A stretch of DNA of 64,000 bases from Bremerella cremea (GCF_003335505.1 NZ_QPEX01000030.1:124001-188000), one strand, 5' to 3'. Positions 17,277 through 25,988 are shown, counted from the first letter of the stretch. Notes: generated by a model from the letters alone, not told the origin. Made by a program: numbers and translations.

Positions 17277-18788
17277 ATGCTATCGACATCGGAAACCCCA
17301 GTCGCGAGTGCCAAGACACAGAAGTTTCTCGCCCAAGAACACAAGTTGCTGATTGATGGGCACTGGGTACCGGCAGCAATGGGCAAGTCGTTTGAAGTGG
17401 TCAACCCAGCCGATGGCAGCGTGCTTGCCTCGGTGGCCGAAGGAGGCCAGGAAGATATCAATAAAGCCGTCGCCGCCGCACGACGAGCATTTGAAAGCGG
17501 CCCCTGGCACAACATGACTCCGTCGGAGCGAGGCAAGCTAATTTGGAAGCTGGCCGACTTGATGGATCAGCATATCGAAGAGTTCGCCGAAATCGAATCG
17601 CTGGACAACGGCAAGCCGAAAGCGGTGGCTCAAGCTGCCGATGTTCCTCTGGCGATCGACTTGTTCCGCTACATGGCCGGGTGGGCTACCAAGATCGAAG
17701 GAACCACGATTCCGATCTCGGTTCCTTATCTTTCCGGTGCCGAGTTCCATAGTTACACCTTGCGCGAGCCGGTGGGCGTGGTGGGGCAGATCATTCCTTG
17801 GAACTTCCCTTTGTTGATGGCCGCGTGGAAGCTGGGGCCAGCCTTAGCTACCGGGTGTACCGTGGTTTTGAAGGTGGCGGAAGAAACCCCGCTTAGTGCG
17901 ATACGCTTAGGGCATTTGATTCAAGAGGCTGGCTTTCCGCCAGGCGTCGTGAATATTGTCACCGGTTTTGGAGAAACGGCAGGAGCGGCCCTTTCGGCGC
18001 ATCCTGATGTCGACAAGATCGCGTTCACCGGTTCGACCGAAGTGGGCAAGTTGATCGTCAAAGCGGCCGGCGAAACGAACTTGAAGAAGATCACGTTGGA
18101 ATTGGGAGGCAAGAGTCCCAACATTATTTTGCCCGATGCCGATCTGCCGTCGGCGATTGCCGGAGCGGCCAACGCGATCTTCTTTAATCATGGCCAGTGC
18201 TGCTGTGCCGGTTCGCGGTTGTTTGTCCATCGCAGCCAGTTCGAGCAAGTGGTGGAAGGGGTGGCGGAAGAGGCTAAGAAGATCCGGCTAGGCCCTGGCA
18301 TGCACCCAGAGTCTGGCATGGGCCCGATGGTTTCACAGATTCAACAAGATCGCGTCTGTGGCTACCTCGACGCTGGCTTGCACGAAGGGGCCACGGCGGT
18401 CGTCGGCGGGAAGAAGTACGAAGGATCTGGCTACTTCATTGAGCCGACGGTCTTGATCGACACTCACCCGCAAATGAAGGTGATTCAAGAAGAGATCTTC
18501 GGCCCTGTTGTCGCAGCGGTTCCGTTTGACGACATCGAAGAGGTGGTTGCCACGGCCAATAACAGCATCTACGGTCTGGCGGCTGCCGTCTGGTCCAAAG
18601 ACATCAGCAAAGCCCACCGGATCGCCAAGCGGATAAAAGCTGGCACCGTCTGGGTGAACTGCTACAACGTCTTCGACGCCGCGCTGCCTTTCGGCGGCTA
18701 CAAGCAATCTGGCTGGGGCCGAGAAATGGGACACGAAGCAATCCAGTTATACACACAAACCAAAGCGGTCACCGTGCAACTGGCATAG
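17277..18788 (+). CDS. NAD-dependent aldehyde dehydrogenase
   Basis: A 503-residue ALDH-superfamily enzyme oxidising an aldehyde to the acid in the cytoplasm. Seen in order: 'LIDGHWVPAAMGKSFEVVNPADG' at the start, 'IIPWNFPLLMAAWKLGPALATG' (catalytic Asn), 'FTGSTEVGKLI' (NAD binding), 'TLELGGKSPNI' (general-base Glu), 'FNHGQCCCAGSRLFV' near residue 300 with the catalytic Cys among three adjacent Cys, 'EEIFGPVVAAVPF' and 'PFGGYKQSGWGREMG'. Sequence and length are closest to the ALDH1/2 (retinal/acetaldehyde) class. I chose the ATG at 17277 with CAGGAGAT upstream; the frame is open further upstream but without support. It stands alone; its substrate is not indicated. Confidence 0.92.
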   Translation: MLSTSETPVASAKTQKFLAQEHKLLIDGHWVPAAMGKSFEVVNPADGSVLASVAEGGQEDINKAVAAARRAFESGPWHNMTPSERGKLIWKLADLMDQHIEEFAEIESLDNGKPKAVAQAADVPLAIDLFRYMAGWATKIEGTTIPISVPYLSGAEFHSYTLREPVGVVGQIIPWNFPLLMAAWKLGPALATGCTVVLKVAEETPLSAIRLGHLIQEAGFPPGVVNIVTGFGETAGAALSAHPDVDKIAFTGSTEVGKLIVKAAGETNLKKITLELGGKSPNIILPDADLPSAIAGAANAIFFNHGQCCCAGSRLFVHRSQFEQVVEGVAEEAKKIRLGPGMHPESGMGPMVSQIQQDRVCGYLDAGLHEGATAVVGGKKYEGSGYFIEPTVLIDTHPQMKVIQEEIFGPVVAAVPFDDIEEVVATANNSIYGLAAAVWSKDISKAHRIAKRIKAGTVWVNCYNVFDAALPFGGYKQSGWGREMGHEAIQLYTQTKAVTVQLA

Positions 18789-18802
18789 CCCACGCTTCGC
18801 TG

Positions 18803-18837
18803 AAAAAATTCAGGGGCAATCACAGATTGCCCCTGAA
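18803..18837 (-). terminator. rho-independent terminator of the lipoprotein gene
   Basis: TTCAGGGGCAAT (18809-18820) and ATTGCCCCTGAA (18826-18837) form a perfect 12-bp stem with a 5-base loop. Reading leftward the stem is followed by TTTTTT (18803-18808). This fits a terminator for the minus-strand gene ending at 18899; it may also stop the aldehyde dehydrogenase transcript, though no T run follows on the plus strand. Confidence 0.85.
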
Positions 18838-18898
18838 CGAAAGACTCATTGCGATGTCGACAGCATATTCACGCATCGCACTGGTAAGTCGTTTTCAC

Positions 18899-19345
18899 TT
18901 ACTTAGGCAAGTCGATGTCAAACGTGTTTTCGCCATCGGCCGTCACGGTATATTCTAGGGTCGTACTGCCTGCCGAGCGGTATTTTTTCGGAAGCATATC
19001 CTTGTTCACATAGGCAGGCTCGCCGGCATTTTCGCCGTCTTTCTGAACCCCTTCTTGCACGGAAACCAGCTTCCGCACGGTGACTTTGTACTTTCCAGGC
19101 ATCGCCCCGTCGCCAGTCTCGAAAGTCGATAACACGTACTTGCCCTCTGCATCTGATTGGGCATTGGCGACTTTGTTTTTGGGATCGCTAGGAAGGAACT
19201 GAATCGTAGCTCCCTCAACAGCTTTTCCTTGGTGAATCACCTTGCCGGTGACGGGAGATGTCGATGGATTGGAATTGCTTTGGATGCATCCCGTCATTAG
19301 CAGGCAAACAACGGCTGCATTGCCCCAGAGAATACGAGTGCTCAT
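18899..19345 (-). CDS. small lipoprotein, carboxypeptidase-regulatory-like fold
   Basis: A 148-residue lipoprotein. The signal peptide ends in the lipobox 'LMTGC' (Cys about residue 20), followed by a Ser/Asn/Pro linker. The body starts 'VTGKVIHQGKAVEGATIQFLPSDP' and continues 'SDAEGKYVLSTFETGDGAMPGKYKVTV', the beta-sandwich pattern of transthyretin/CarboxypepD_reg-like domains common in planctomycetes. It has no enzymatic motif and is probably anchored to a membrane facing the periplasm. It follows a DUF1559 gene on the same strand, 92 bases away with a terminator between them. The same pairing recurs at 48714-50202. Confidence 0.8.
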   Translation of the reverse strand: MSTRILWGNAAVVCLLMTGCIQSNSNPSTSPVTGKVIHQGKAVEGATIQFLPSDPKNKVANAQSDAEGKYVLSTFETGDGAMPGKYKVTVRKLVSVQEGVQKDGENAGEPAYVNKDMLPKKYRSAGSTTLEYTVTADGENTFDIDLPK

Positions 19346-19382
19346 TCGATATTTCTTTCCGTAAGTTTAGTAGATCTAACAA

Positions 19383-19414
19383 AAACGTCCGACCAAGGTC
19401 TTGGCCGGACGTTT
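19383..19414 (-). terminator. terminator of the DUF1559 gene
   Basis: AAACGTCCG (19383-19391) pairs with CGGACGTTT (19406-19414), and the inner CCAAG/CTTGG extends the hairpin after a one-base mismatch. On the minus strand the stem runs into TTTTTG. It sits 24 bases past the stop of the DUF1559 gene and before the lipoprotein start, so most transcripts may end here and the lipoprotein may have its own promoter. Confidence 0.7.
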
Positions 19415-19437
19415 GTTTAATGGTTTGGCTTTCGCGA

Positions 19438-20481
19438 CTATTGGCTTACTGGTTCGCCGCCATTGCGACTACCCATCGCTCCCCAAACGCCATACGGAGA
19501 AATTGAAGTGGTGAAGTTGAAGCTGGTTCCCTGGTTACCGGTATCGACGGTCTCGGAAACGAAACGAACCGAACCATCTCCCATGCTTACCATAACACCA
19601 CCAGAGTGCAGGCTGCTCGCACCTGGCAAGGCCCAACTACCATCGTGAATGTTACCGCCGCTGCCGTCTCCTGTGCAGCTAACACTGTTCGGCGGAGTTG
19701 TGGTGAAGAAACCAGAATAAGGCGAACGACCGTCATTCCAACGAGAGTCTTCGACTTGCCCTGCCCAAGTTCCATTGAGAATGGCCGTACAATCGGAAGG
19801 CGAACTGCTGGCATCAAGAGTCACCTGAGCGAATGCGCCTTGATTCGGATGGCCATTGGACGCCATTGCAATCCGTTCGGAATAAGCGATCGTGTTCGAT
19901 AAACCGTCGGTGATAGAGGCGAAGTTCAGCTTGTTCTGGAGATTTCCGTTGGTGTTGAGCTTACCCTTCTGGAATATACCACGGGTTGTTTCCATGTCGC
20001 CGTCACGGTCGTTTGGCTGATCACCGAGGCACATGTGATAGTTCCGCCAGGCCTGTTGGTCGTTGTTGAAACTGGCTGGGGGAACCGATGAAGGACACTT
20101 AAAACCATCAAACGAAAACTGCTGCCAAAAGGTTCGTGCCCCCCAAGGCTCAGCAGCCAAGTCGGTTTGGATCTGTTCGTAGGTGTTGTTCTGTTCGACA
20201 AACGGCAGGATTTTGATGAAACCAGTATGACGATCGTGGTGACCACCCCCAAGGGTTCTTAGTGGTGGGACGTACCCGAACGTATCGTGGTGGTTGTGCA
20301 GGGCCAAGCCGAGTTGCTTGAGATTGTTGCTGCACTGCATTCGACGTGCTGCTTCACGAGCCTGTTGTACGGCCGGAAGCAAAAGGGCAATGAGGACGCC
20401 AATGATCGCGATGACAACTAAAAGCTCTACAAGCGTAAAACCCTTAGTCCTCCGCAGTGGGGGTGCGGGAGACAAATACAT
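19438..20481 (-). CDS. DUF1559 prepilin-like protein
   Basis: A 347-residue protein with a type IV prepilin N-terminus: basic leader, then '[34 protein letters not shown]' region (cleavage expected after the Gly, Phe becoming residue 1, Glu at +5). The body is the DUF1559/SBP_bac_10 domain with '[24 protein letters not shown]' and the C-terminal '[19 protein letters not shown]', the H-x9-DG motif defining this planctomycete family. These proteins are probably assembled or processed by a type II/IV pilus-like system; their function is unknown. It precedes a small lipoprotein gene. Confidence 0.92.
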   Translation of the reverse strand: MYLSPAPPLRRTKGFTLVELLVVIAIIGVLIALLLPAVQQAREAARRMQCSNNLKQLGLALHNHHDTFGYVPPLRTLGGGHHDRHTGFIKILPFVEQNNTYEQIQTDLAAEPWGARTFWQQFSFDGFKCPSSVPPASFNNDQQAWRNYHMCLGDQPNDRDGDMETTRGIFQKGKLNTNGNLQNKLNFASITDGLSNTIAYSERIAMASNGHPNQGAFAQVTLDASSSPSDCTAILNGTWAGQVEDSRWNDGRSPYSGFFTTTPPNSVSCTGDGSGGNIHDGSWALPGASSLHSGGVMVSMGDGSVRFVSETVDTGNQGTSFNFTTSISPYGVWGAMGSRNGGEPVSQ

Positions 20482-21051
20482 GAGTGGGATTCCTTAGGAA
20501 GGGAGGATGAAATAACAAGTAGCTCAAAAGAGCAGGGTAAAGCCCTGTAAATGGGTGGCCTGGTGGTGCTGTGCCACCAATTACTACTGTTAATATAGAA
20601 ATAATAATATTGCGTAACGATTTTATTGTCAAACTGTTTGTGGGCGAAAGTTTTACGCAGCTAATTGATTAAGGGGATCGATAGAATCCTAGGAGTGGAT
20701 AAAGATAAGTCCTGAGAAAATTAAGCGAGTTTGCAGATGTCAATAACAAACAGCGGAGATCTGGTTGAAATAGCTTTTGCGAATACGAGCGAGACTTGCT
20801 CCCCCCTTTAGGCTGTGTTAGGAAACTTGCTCTTGGCAGTATCTCAAACGCATTTGCCTCGATCAGGCGCGCGAGACCGCGATTGTCGCCGGCTGTGGTA
20901 GCCCTTCGTATCTCAGTCGAAAATTTAAACGGCTCTTCAATAGAAGGTTTGAGCAAGTTTAGATTCCGCGAGTTGGCAGCAATAAAATGCATTGAATCGC
21001 GTTTCGACTTTTTCTTGCTACGTGAACACTTGCTCGCTATCTTTGGCGATG

Positions 21052-21075
21052 GACCCAGGCAGACCTGCCTGGGTC
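21052..21075. repeat. perfect 11-2-11 palindrome
   Basis: GACCCAGGCAG (21052-21062) and CTGCCTGGGTC (21065-21075) are exact reverse complements separated by AC; in RNA the stem would be about 9 bp with a 6-base loop. TTT follows on the plus strand. It is 55 bases before the first unit of the repeat ladder. It may be a terminator, a REP-like element or a protein-binding site; sequence alone does not decide. Confidence 0.75.
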
Positions 21076-21129
21076 TTTGGCATGCGCGGTCAGGAAATAG
21101 CGCAGCGACATGCCATTCATGTTCGCAGA

Positions 21130-21457
21130 GTTTTGAGTATGAACTTAGAAACCGGAAAGCATAGCGTCGATTGTTTTGAGTATGAAACGGAACGCTGAAA
21201 TGAGCAGGATCCAGAGTTTTGAGTATGAAACCGACACGAGACGTTTTTGCCGCTAGATGTTGTCTTTCTAAGAGTTGTGAGTAGGAAACCAGAAGCAACG
21301 GATTGGCCTTGTTGGGGTTTTGAGTATGAAACTGGTTAAGTGACAGTCGCGGGTTAAGGAATCGCGGTAAAGCCTTGTTTGGTAGTTGGTTAGATTGTGT
21401 TTGGGGACGCCCGGATTCATAGTTAGAACGGGGCCAGAGAGTTTTGAGTATGAAACC
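21130..21457 (+). repeat. ladder of six 17-nt interspersed repeats
   Basis: Consensus GTTTTGAGTATGAAACC. Units start at 21130 (first 14 bases match, then an interrupted AAACC), 21173 (16 of 17), 21216 (exact), 21274 (two mismatches), 21317 (16 of 17) and 21441 (exact). Start-to-start distances are 43, 43, 58, 43 and 124 bases. The intervening sequences are unrelated to each other. The unit has short GTTT/AAAC complementary ends. There are no cas genes nearby and the unit is too short for a normal CRISPR repeat. Confidence 0.85.
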
Positions 21458-21581
21458 AAACGAATGCCCGTCACTCCATCTCCCGCTGAAAACTGAGCAC
21501 TAAAAACTTCAAACTTCCCCTCCCAACCATTACAAAGGAGGATGCGCGAAAATTCTCAGCCCCAACGAAGGAGCCGTTGTC

Positions 21582-23141
21582 ATGCCACGCCCGAACTCTT
21601 TTCGACCTGGACCGACCCGCCGACAGATGTTGCAATCAGGTGCGATTGCAGGAACGCTGCTCGGCATGGGAGGCCTGGGGCTCCTTTCGCAATTGCGGCC
21701 TGTCTCGGCGGAAGAGGCGAAGTTGGATCCGAATGTCGTGCGGCTAGACTCCGGCATCGAGCCCCTGGTTCGACTAATCGAAGAGACCCCACGCGATCAG
21801 TTGATGGAAGCGGTTGCCGGGCGAATTAAGAAAGGGACCAGCTACCGAGAAGTACTAGCAGCCCTTTTGTTGGTGGGCGTGAAGAATGTCGAGCCGCGTC
21901 CTTCGGTGGGGCACAAGTTTCATGCGGTCTTGGTGGTCAACTCGGCTCACTTGGCCAGCATCTCTTCGCCAGACGAACATCGCTGGTTACCCATCTTCTG
22001 GGCGCTCGATCATTACAAGTCCGCCGCCCAGCGCGACGTCGAGGAGCGGGGCGACTGGACGATGTCGGCCATGGACGACAGCAAGATCTTGCCGCACGCC
22101 AAAGCCAGGGCTCAGTTCATCGACGCGATGGAGAACTGGGACGAAGAAAAAGCAGACATCGCTGCGGCCAGCCTCGCGCGAACTGGCGGAGCGAACGAGA
22201 TTTATCGCCTGCTCTTTAAATATGGCTCGCGCGATTATCGCAGCATTGGGCACAAGGCAATATATGTCGCCAACAGTTATCGCACGCTCGGCTGCATCGG
22301 CTGGCAACATGCCGAGCCCGTGCTGCGCAGTTTGACGTATGCATTGCTGATGCACGAAGGAAGTAACCCGGCCAAGCGGGACGACGAAGCAGATCGTCCT
22401 TTTCGCCGGAATGAAGAAATCGCCGCGAAACTACGCGACGATTGGACGACCGGCAAGCTCGATCCTGGGGCCACGCTGACCATGATCGAAACACTGCGAA
22501 CCGGATCGAACGACGAGGCCTGCGATCAGGCGGTGCAGTTGATCAATGGTGGTGCTCATCCGCAAGCGATTTGGGACGCCATGCACGTGGTGTCGGGCGA
22601 GATGGTCATGCAGCAGCCGGCGATCGTTCCGCTGCATTCAGTTACCACGACCAACGCATTGCGTTACGCTTACGAAACCTGTGGCGACGACCAGACGCGG
22701 CGGTTGCTCCTTTTGCAGAATGCGGCGTTTCTGCCAATGTTCCGCCAAGGAATGGGGGGACGGGGGAAGGTCAAGCAAGTTCTCGCTACGGATCTCGCAG
22801 CAGTCTCACCTGAAGGAGATACCGCTCAGGCCGTGGAAGATATCTTCGCGCAGCTTGGCAGCGACCCAACTTCCGCCGCCCAGATGACGCTAGGGTATCT
22901 GCAAGACGAAGAAAACCACGCCGCCAAAGCCAAGCAGTTAATCGATGCCGCACGAGTGCTGATCTTCCGCAAAGGGACGAACGCCCACGACTACAAATTC
23001 AGCTCGGCGATCTTGGAAGATTACTACCATGTCTCGCCCCAGTGGCGCAACACCTACCTAGCCTCAAATATTTTCCTCCTAAGGGACTCGCAACGAGCCG
23101 ACAATGGCCTGGTCCCACGAATTCAAGCGGCGCTGGCATGA
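21582..23141 (+). CDS. Tat-exported protein of unknown function
   Basis: A 519-residue protein with a twin-arginine signal peptide: 'TRRQMLQSGAIAGTLLGMGG' near residues 12-31, cleavage probably around residue 44. The mature part looks all-helical and contains His-rich conserved-looking segments: 'VGHKFHAVLVVNSAHL', 'IFWALDHYK', 'IGHKAIYVANSYRTLGCIGWQHAEP', and 'DYYHVSPQW'. These would suit a metal- or cofactor-binding helical enzyme exported folded, in keeping with Tat use, but I do not recognise the family with confidence. ATG at 21582 with GGAG about 10 bases upstream. It is followed 148 bases later by the TPR-AAA gene on the same strand. Confidence 0.7.
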   Translation: MPRPNSFRPGPTRRQMLQSGAIAGTLLGMGGLGLLSQLRPVSAEEAKLDPNVVRLDSGIEPLVRLIEETPRDQLMEAVAGRIKKGTSYREVLAALLLVGVKNVEPRPSVGHKFHAVLVVNSAHLASISSPDEHRWLPIFWALDHYKSAAQRDVEERGDWTMSAMDDSKILPHAKARAQFIDAMENWDEEKADIAAASLARTGGANEIYRLLFKYGSRDYRSIGHKAIYVANSYRTLGCIGWQHAEPVLRSLTYALLMHEGSNPAKRDDEADRPFRRNEEIAAKLRDDWTTGKLDPGATLTMIETLRTGSNDEACDQAVQLINGGAHPQAIWDAMHVVSGEMVMQQPAIVPLHSVTTTNALRYAYETCGDDQTRRLLLLQNAAFLPMFRQGMGGRGKVKQVLATDLAAVSPEGDTAQAVEDIFAQLGSDPTSAAQMTLGYLQDEENHAAKAKQLIDAARVLIFRKGTNAHDYKFSSAILEDYYHVSPQWRNTYLASNIFLLRDSQRADNGLVPRIQAALA

Positions 23142-23289
23142 TTTTATGAATGTCTGCACGCTAAGCCGGTTAACTAAAGCCTTCAGAAAAACGCGTTTAG
23201 GAAATAGTAGGCAAGGCCAATTGCTTGTGTCATGATAGGGATTTTCCGCGAATAGGCTGGCTTCCCTGCGTCTCAGGTGACCGATTGTC

Positions 23290-24636
23290 ATGACATCTCC
23301 AGAAGATTCCATCCGTGCGCTCGAAGAGGCGCTTCAGCATAGCCCTGACAATGTTCCTCTCCGGCGTCACCTGGCTGACACTCTGTACGGCTTGGGACGT
23401 TTTTCTGAAGCGATCAAGCACTTCAAGCAGCTTGTCCGCCAAGAGCCTCGCTCGGCGACTTGGCGGGTGCGTTTGGCAGATTGTTTTCTGCAAAACAAAC
23501 AGATCAGCGAAGCAGCTGTGGTGATCGAAAAAGTGGTGCAGTCTCGCAACGCTTCCGGCAGGTCGCACATGCTGGCGGCACGGATTGCCATGGCGGAAGG
23601 CGAGACTTCTTCAGCCGTCTTCCATTACAAAACGGCAATCGATCTCGATCCAGATCTAGAGGATGAAGCGTTAAGCGAACGCTTGGGAATCGGTGCGGCG
23701 TTTGAAGAGGAAGAAGTGTTCGAGGGACGTATTCGCCAAACTGCTGAGCCTGCCGCTGCGGCGTTTGGCTCTTCGGTGGAACGCCCCCGGGTAAAGTTTG
23801 CTGACGTCGGCGGGATGGAGGATCTCAAGGAAGAGATTCGCATGAAGATCATCTATCCGATTCAAAACCCGGAGATCTATAAAGCGTACGGGAAAACGGT
23901 AGGCGGGGGGATCATGATGTATGGGCCCCCTGGCTGTGGCAAAACGCACCTGGCCCGGGCGACTGCCGGAGAGATCGACGCGACATTCATCAACGTCGGG
24001 ATTAACGATGTCCTTGATATGTGGATGGGCAATAGCGAACGTAACTTGCACCAGCTGTTTCAAGTAGCTCGCCAGAACAGTCCCTGTGTGCTGTTCTTTG
24101 ATGAAGTCGATGCCTTGGGAGGACGCCGCAGCGATATGAACGGCGGGTCGGCGCGGCAGTTAATCAACCAGTTTTTGGCCGAATTAGATGGGGCGACGCA
24201 TTCCAACGAAGGCGTCCTTATTTTGGCAGCGACGAATGCTCCTTGGCATGTCGATTCAGCATTTCGACGTCCAGGCCGATTCGATCGGGTCATCTTCGTG
24301 CCCCCGCCTGATGCACCTTCTCGCGATCAAATTCTTCAGGTGCTATGTCAGAACAAGCCGACCAAAGACATCGACTTTAGCTTCCTGGCCAAGAAGACCG
24401 ATCAGTTTTCTGGTGCCGATATGAAGGCCGTCGTTGACTTAGCGGTAGAGTCGAAGCTGAGCGAGTCGCTCAAAACGGGGCGCCCAGTGCCGATTACGGG
24501 GAAAGACCTATTGGCGGCTGCTCAGCGGCACAAGCCAACCACGAAAGAATGGTTCGCGACGGCGAAGAACTATGCGTTGTACTCGAACGAAGGCGGGCTG
24601 TATGACGATATCCTCACCTACTTGAAGTTGCGGTAG
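23290..24636 (+). CDS. TPR-AAA ATPase, Vps4/katanin-like
   Basis: A 448-residue cytoplasmic protein. Residues 1-130 are three to four TPR-like helical repeats; 168-400 are a single AAA module. Seen: 'FADVGGMEDLKEEI', Walker A 'GPPGCGKT' (212-219), pore-loop 'DMWMGNSE' (243-250) as in Vps4/p97 rather than FtsH, Walker B 'CVLFFDE' (266-272), sensor 'ILAATNAPW', arginine fingers in 'FRRPGRFD' (R327, R330), and sensor-2 region 'FSGADMKAVVDLA'. The C-terminus ends with a distinctive 'KEWFATAKNYALYSNEGGLY' segment. Such enzymes remodel or unfold protein assemblies. The TPR-membrane gene begins 10 bases downstream, so the two are probably partners. Confidence 0.88.
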   Translation: MTSPEDSIRALEEALQHSPDNVPLRRHLADTLYGLGRFSEAIKHFKQLVRQEPRSATWRVRLADCFLQNKQISEAAVVIEKVVQSRNASGRSHMLAARIAMAEGETSSAVFHYKTAIDLDPDLEDEALSERLGIGAAFEEEEVFEGRIRQTAEPAAAAFGSSVERPRVKFADVGGMEDLKEEIRMKIIYPIQNPEIYKAYGKTVGGGIMMYGPPGCGKTHLARATAGEIDATFINVGINDVLDMWMGNSERNLHQLFQVARQNSPCVLFFDEVDALGGRRSDMNGGSARQLINQFLAELDGATHSNEGVLILAATNAPWHVDSAFRRPGRFDRVIFVPPPDAPSRDQILQVLCQNKPTKDIDFSFLAKKTDQFSGADMKAVVDLAVESKLSESLKTGRPVPITGKDLLAAAQRHKPTTKEWFATAKNYALYSNEGGLYDDILTYLKLR

Positions 24637-24646
24637 GTTCAAGCTG

Positions 24647-25930
24647 ATGGACGAAAAGTTAGGTCAGTCGGCTGCGGTTCGTGGTCTGTTCTATCTCGAG
24701 CGAGCCGAGATGTTGATGACGGCCTTGCGGTTTGATGACGCGCGAAAGCAATTTCTATTGGCCTTAGGAGAAGACCCAGACAACGCCGAAATTCATTGTC
24801 GCCTGGGTGTCTGCTGTGCCAAGCTAGGAGAATTCGATAACGCAATCGAACATGGCAAAACAGCGGCTGCATTGGGACCTGACAATGCGCTGGTGTTTCA
24901 AAATTTGGGATGGATCTATCACAAGGCGAACCAAGAAAAGCTGGCCAAAGCAGCCGTTAAAGAAGCCATTCGGATCGAGCCTAATTTTGCCGATGCCTAC
25001 ACGTTGCTGGCTTCGGTCTATATCCAACTCGGAGAGTTCCGGAAAGCGGCTCGCTGTGCCAAGAAGGCAATCTCGTTAGAGCCTGATTGCAGTGATGCGC
25101 ACCGGGTCATGGCGATCGCCACGCAGCAACTCGATGAAGATTGGGAATCGGAGCTTTCGCTGCGACAGGCTTTTCGAAACGATCCGAACAATGCTTCGAC
25201 GCATTTGGTGATGGGCACGTCGCGACTTAAGCAACTCGACTATGAACCAGCAGAACGCCACTTTCGCGAGGCCTTGCGTCTCGACCCGACTTCCGAGGTG
25301 GCAAAGGAGTTGCTGGTCATTGTCAAAATCGAAACTTCCCCCATTGTGCGATGGCACGCCACTTTGGCTGGCTGGATCGAGATCATCCCGTGGCGTTTGC
25401 TGATTATATTAGGCTTCTTATGCATCGCAGGCTTGTCGCGTGGAAACGGATATGCCATCGCCTGCCTCGTCCCTTTGGCGGTCGCTGTTCTAATACTCTT
25501 GCTCACGCGATTCGCGGTCGATCCTTTGGCGACCTTTCAAATCGCTTGTACCTCGCTTGGGCGCAATGCGATGTCGAGATGGGATTTCTACGGCAGCATG
25601 CTGTTAAGCTTCATGCTGCTGGGAATTGCCGGCTTGGGGATCGTGGGGATCGCTATTAAAAGTGTGCCCATCCTGGTCGTTGTTGTATTTGGGGCCTATC
25701 TGTATTTCCCCATTTTCAGCACGTGGCAGATCGCCCCTGAAAAGATGCGGCCGGTGATGTTTTTGACGGTGGCAGCGCTGGCCGCGGTCGGAAGCTGCTT
25801 GCTGGTCTTCTCGCTGTGGACCACGGACCAAACCAACCGTAATTCACTTATCGGGCTGTGGTTTATTTATGTTGTGGCTTGCCTGGTTTCGCTCAGTTTG
25901 CCACGGATTATCAAGGAGAATCTAAGCTAG
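24647..25930 (+). CDS. TPR protein with C-terminal polytopic membrane domain
   Basis: A 427-residue protein. Residues about 10-230 contain six TPR repeats ('GVCCAKLGEFDNAIEHGKTA', 'LGWIYHKANQEKLAKAAVKE', 'LASVYIQLGEFRKAARCAKK', 'LGTSRLKQLDYEPAERHFRE'-like units). Residues 245-425 hold about six membrane spans. No signal peptide precedes the TPRs, so they should face the cytoplasm, where the neighbouring AAA ATPase is. The gene starts 10 bases after that ATPase and is almost certainly cotranscribed. A membrane recruitment partner for the ATPase is the simplest reading; no transporter or enzyme motif was seen. Confidence 0.8.
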   Translation: MDEKLGQSAAVRGLFYLERAEMLMTALRFDDARKQFLLALGEDPDNAEIHCRLGVCCAKLGEFDNAIEHGKTAAALGPDNALVFQNLGWIYHKANQEKLAKAAVKEAIRIEPNFADAYTLLASVYIQLGEFRKAARCAKKAISLEPDCSDAHRVMAIATQQLDEDWESELSLRQAFRNDPNNASTHLVMGTSRLKQLDYEPAERHFREALRLDPTSEVAKELLVIVKIETSPIVRWHATLAGWIEIIPWRLLIILGFLCIAGLSRGNGYAIACLVPLAVAVLILLLTRFAVDPLATFQIACTSLGRNAMSRWDFYGSMLLSFMLLGIAGLGIVGIAIKSVPILVVVVFGAYLYFPIFSTWQIAPEKMRPVMFLTVAALAAVGSCLLVFSLWTTDQTNRNSLIGLWFIYVVACLVSLSLPRIIKENLS

Positions 25931-25988
25931 AGCGGTTCATCATGCGAGAGCATCGTTTCCGACCCGCCCTAGCTGTGTTCTCGTTTGC

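Larger units (their letters stand above)
20482..21581. other. 1.1-kb gene-free region with repeats
   Basis: No reading frame here looks like a real protein; open frames of up to about 200 codons exist but carry the DNA repeat on the minus strand and have no family features. The stretch holds an AT-rich tract around 20580-20640 (probably the promoter side of the DUF1559 gene), a perfect palindrome at 21052-21075 and the repeat ladder at 21130-21457. Confidence 0.6.

Noticed and set aside
16990..17379. N-terminal extension of the unknown gene at 16177
   Set aside because: The extra 130 residues look like translated non-coding DNA and cover the promoter and start of the divergent aldehyde dehydrogenase.
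20669..21298. 209-codon open frame on the minus strand
   Set aside because: It reads through the palindrome and four copies of the DNA repeat in different frames, has no family features and no ribosome site; treated as chance.
21130..21457. CRISPR array
   Set aside because: The unit is only 17 nt, the gaps vary (43, 58, 124), the units are imperfect, and no cas gene is present.
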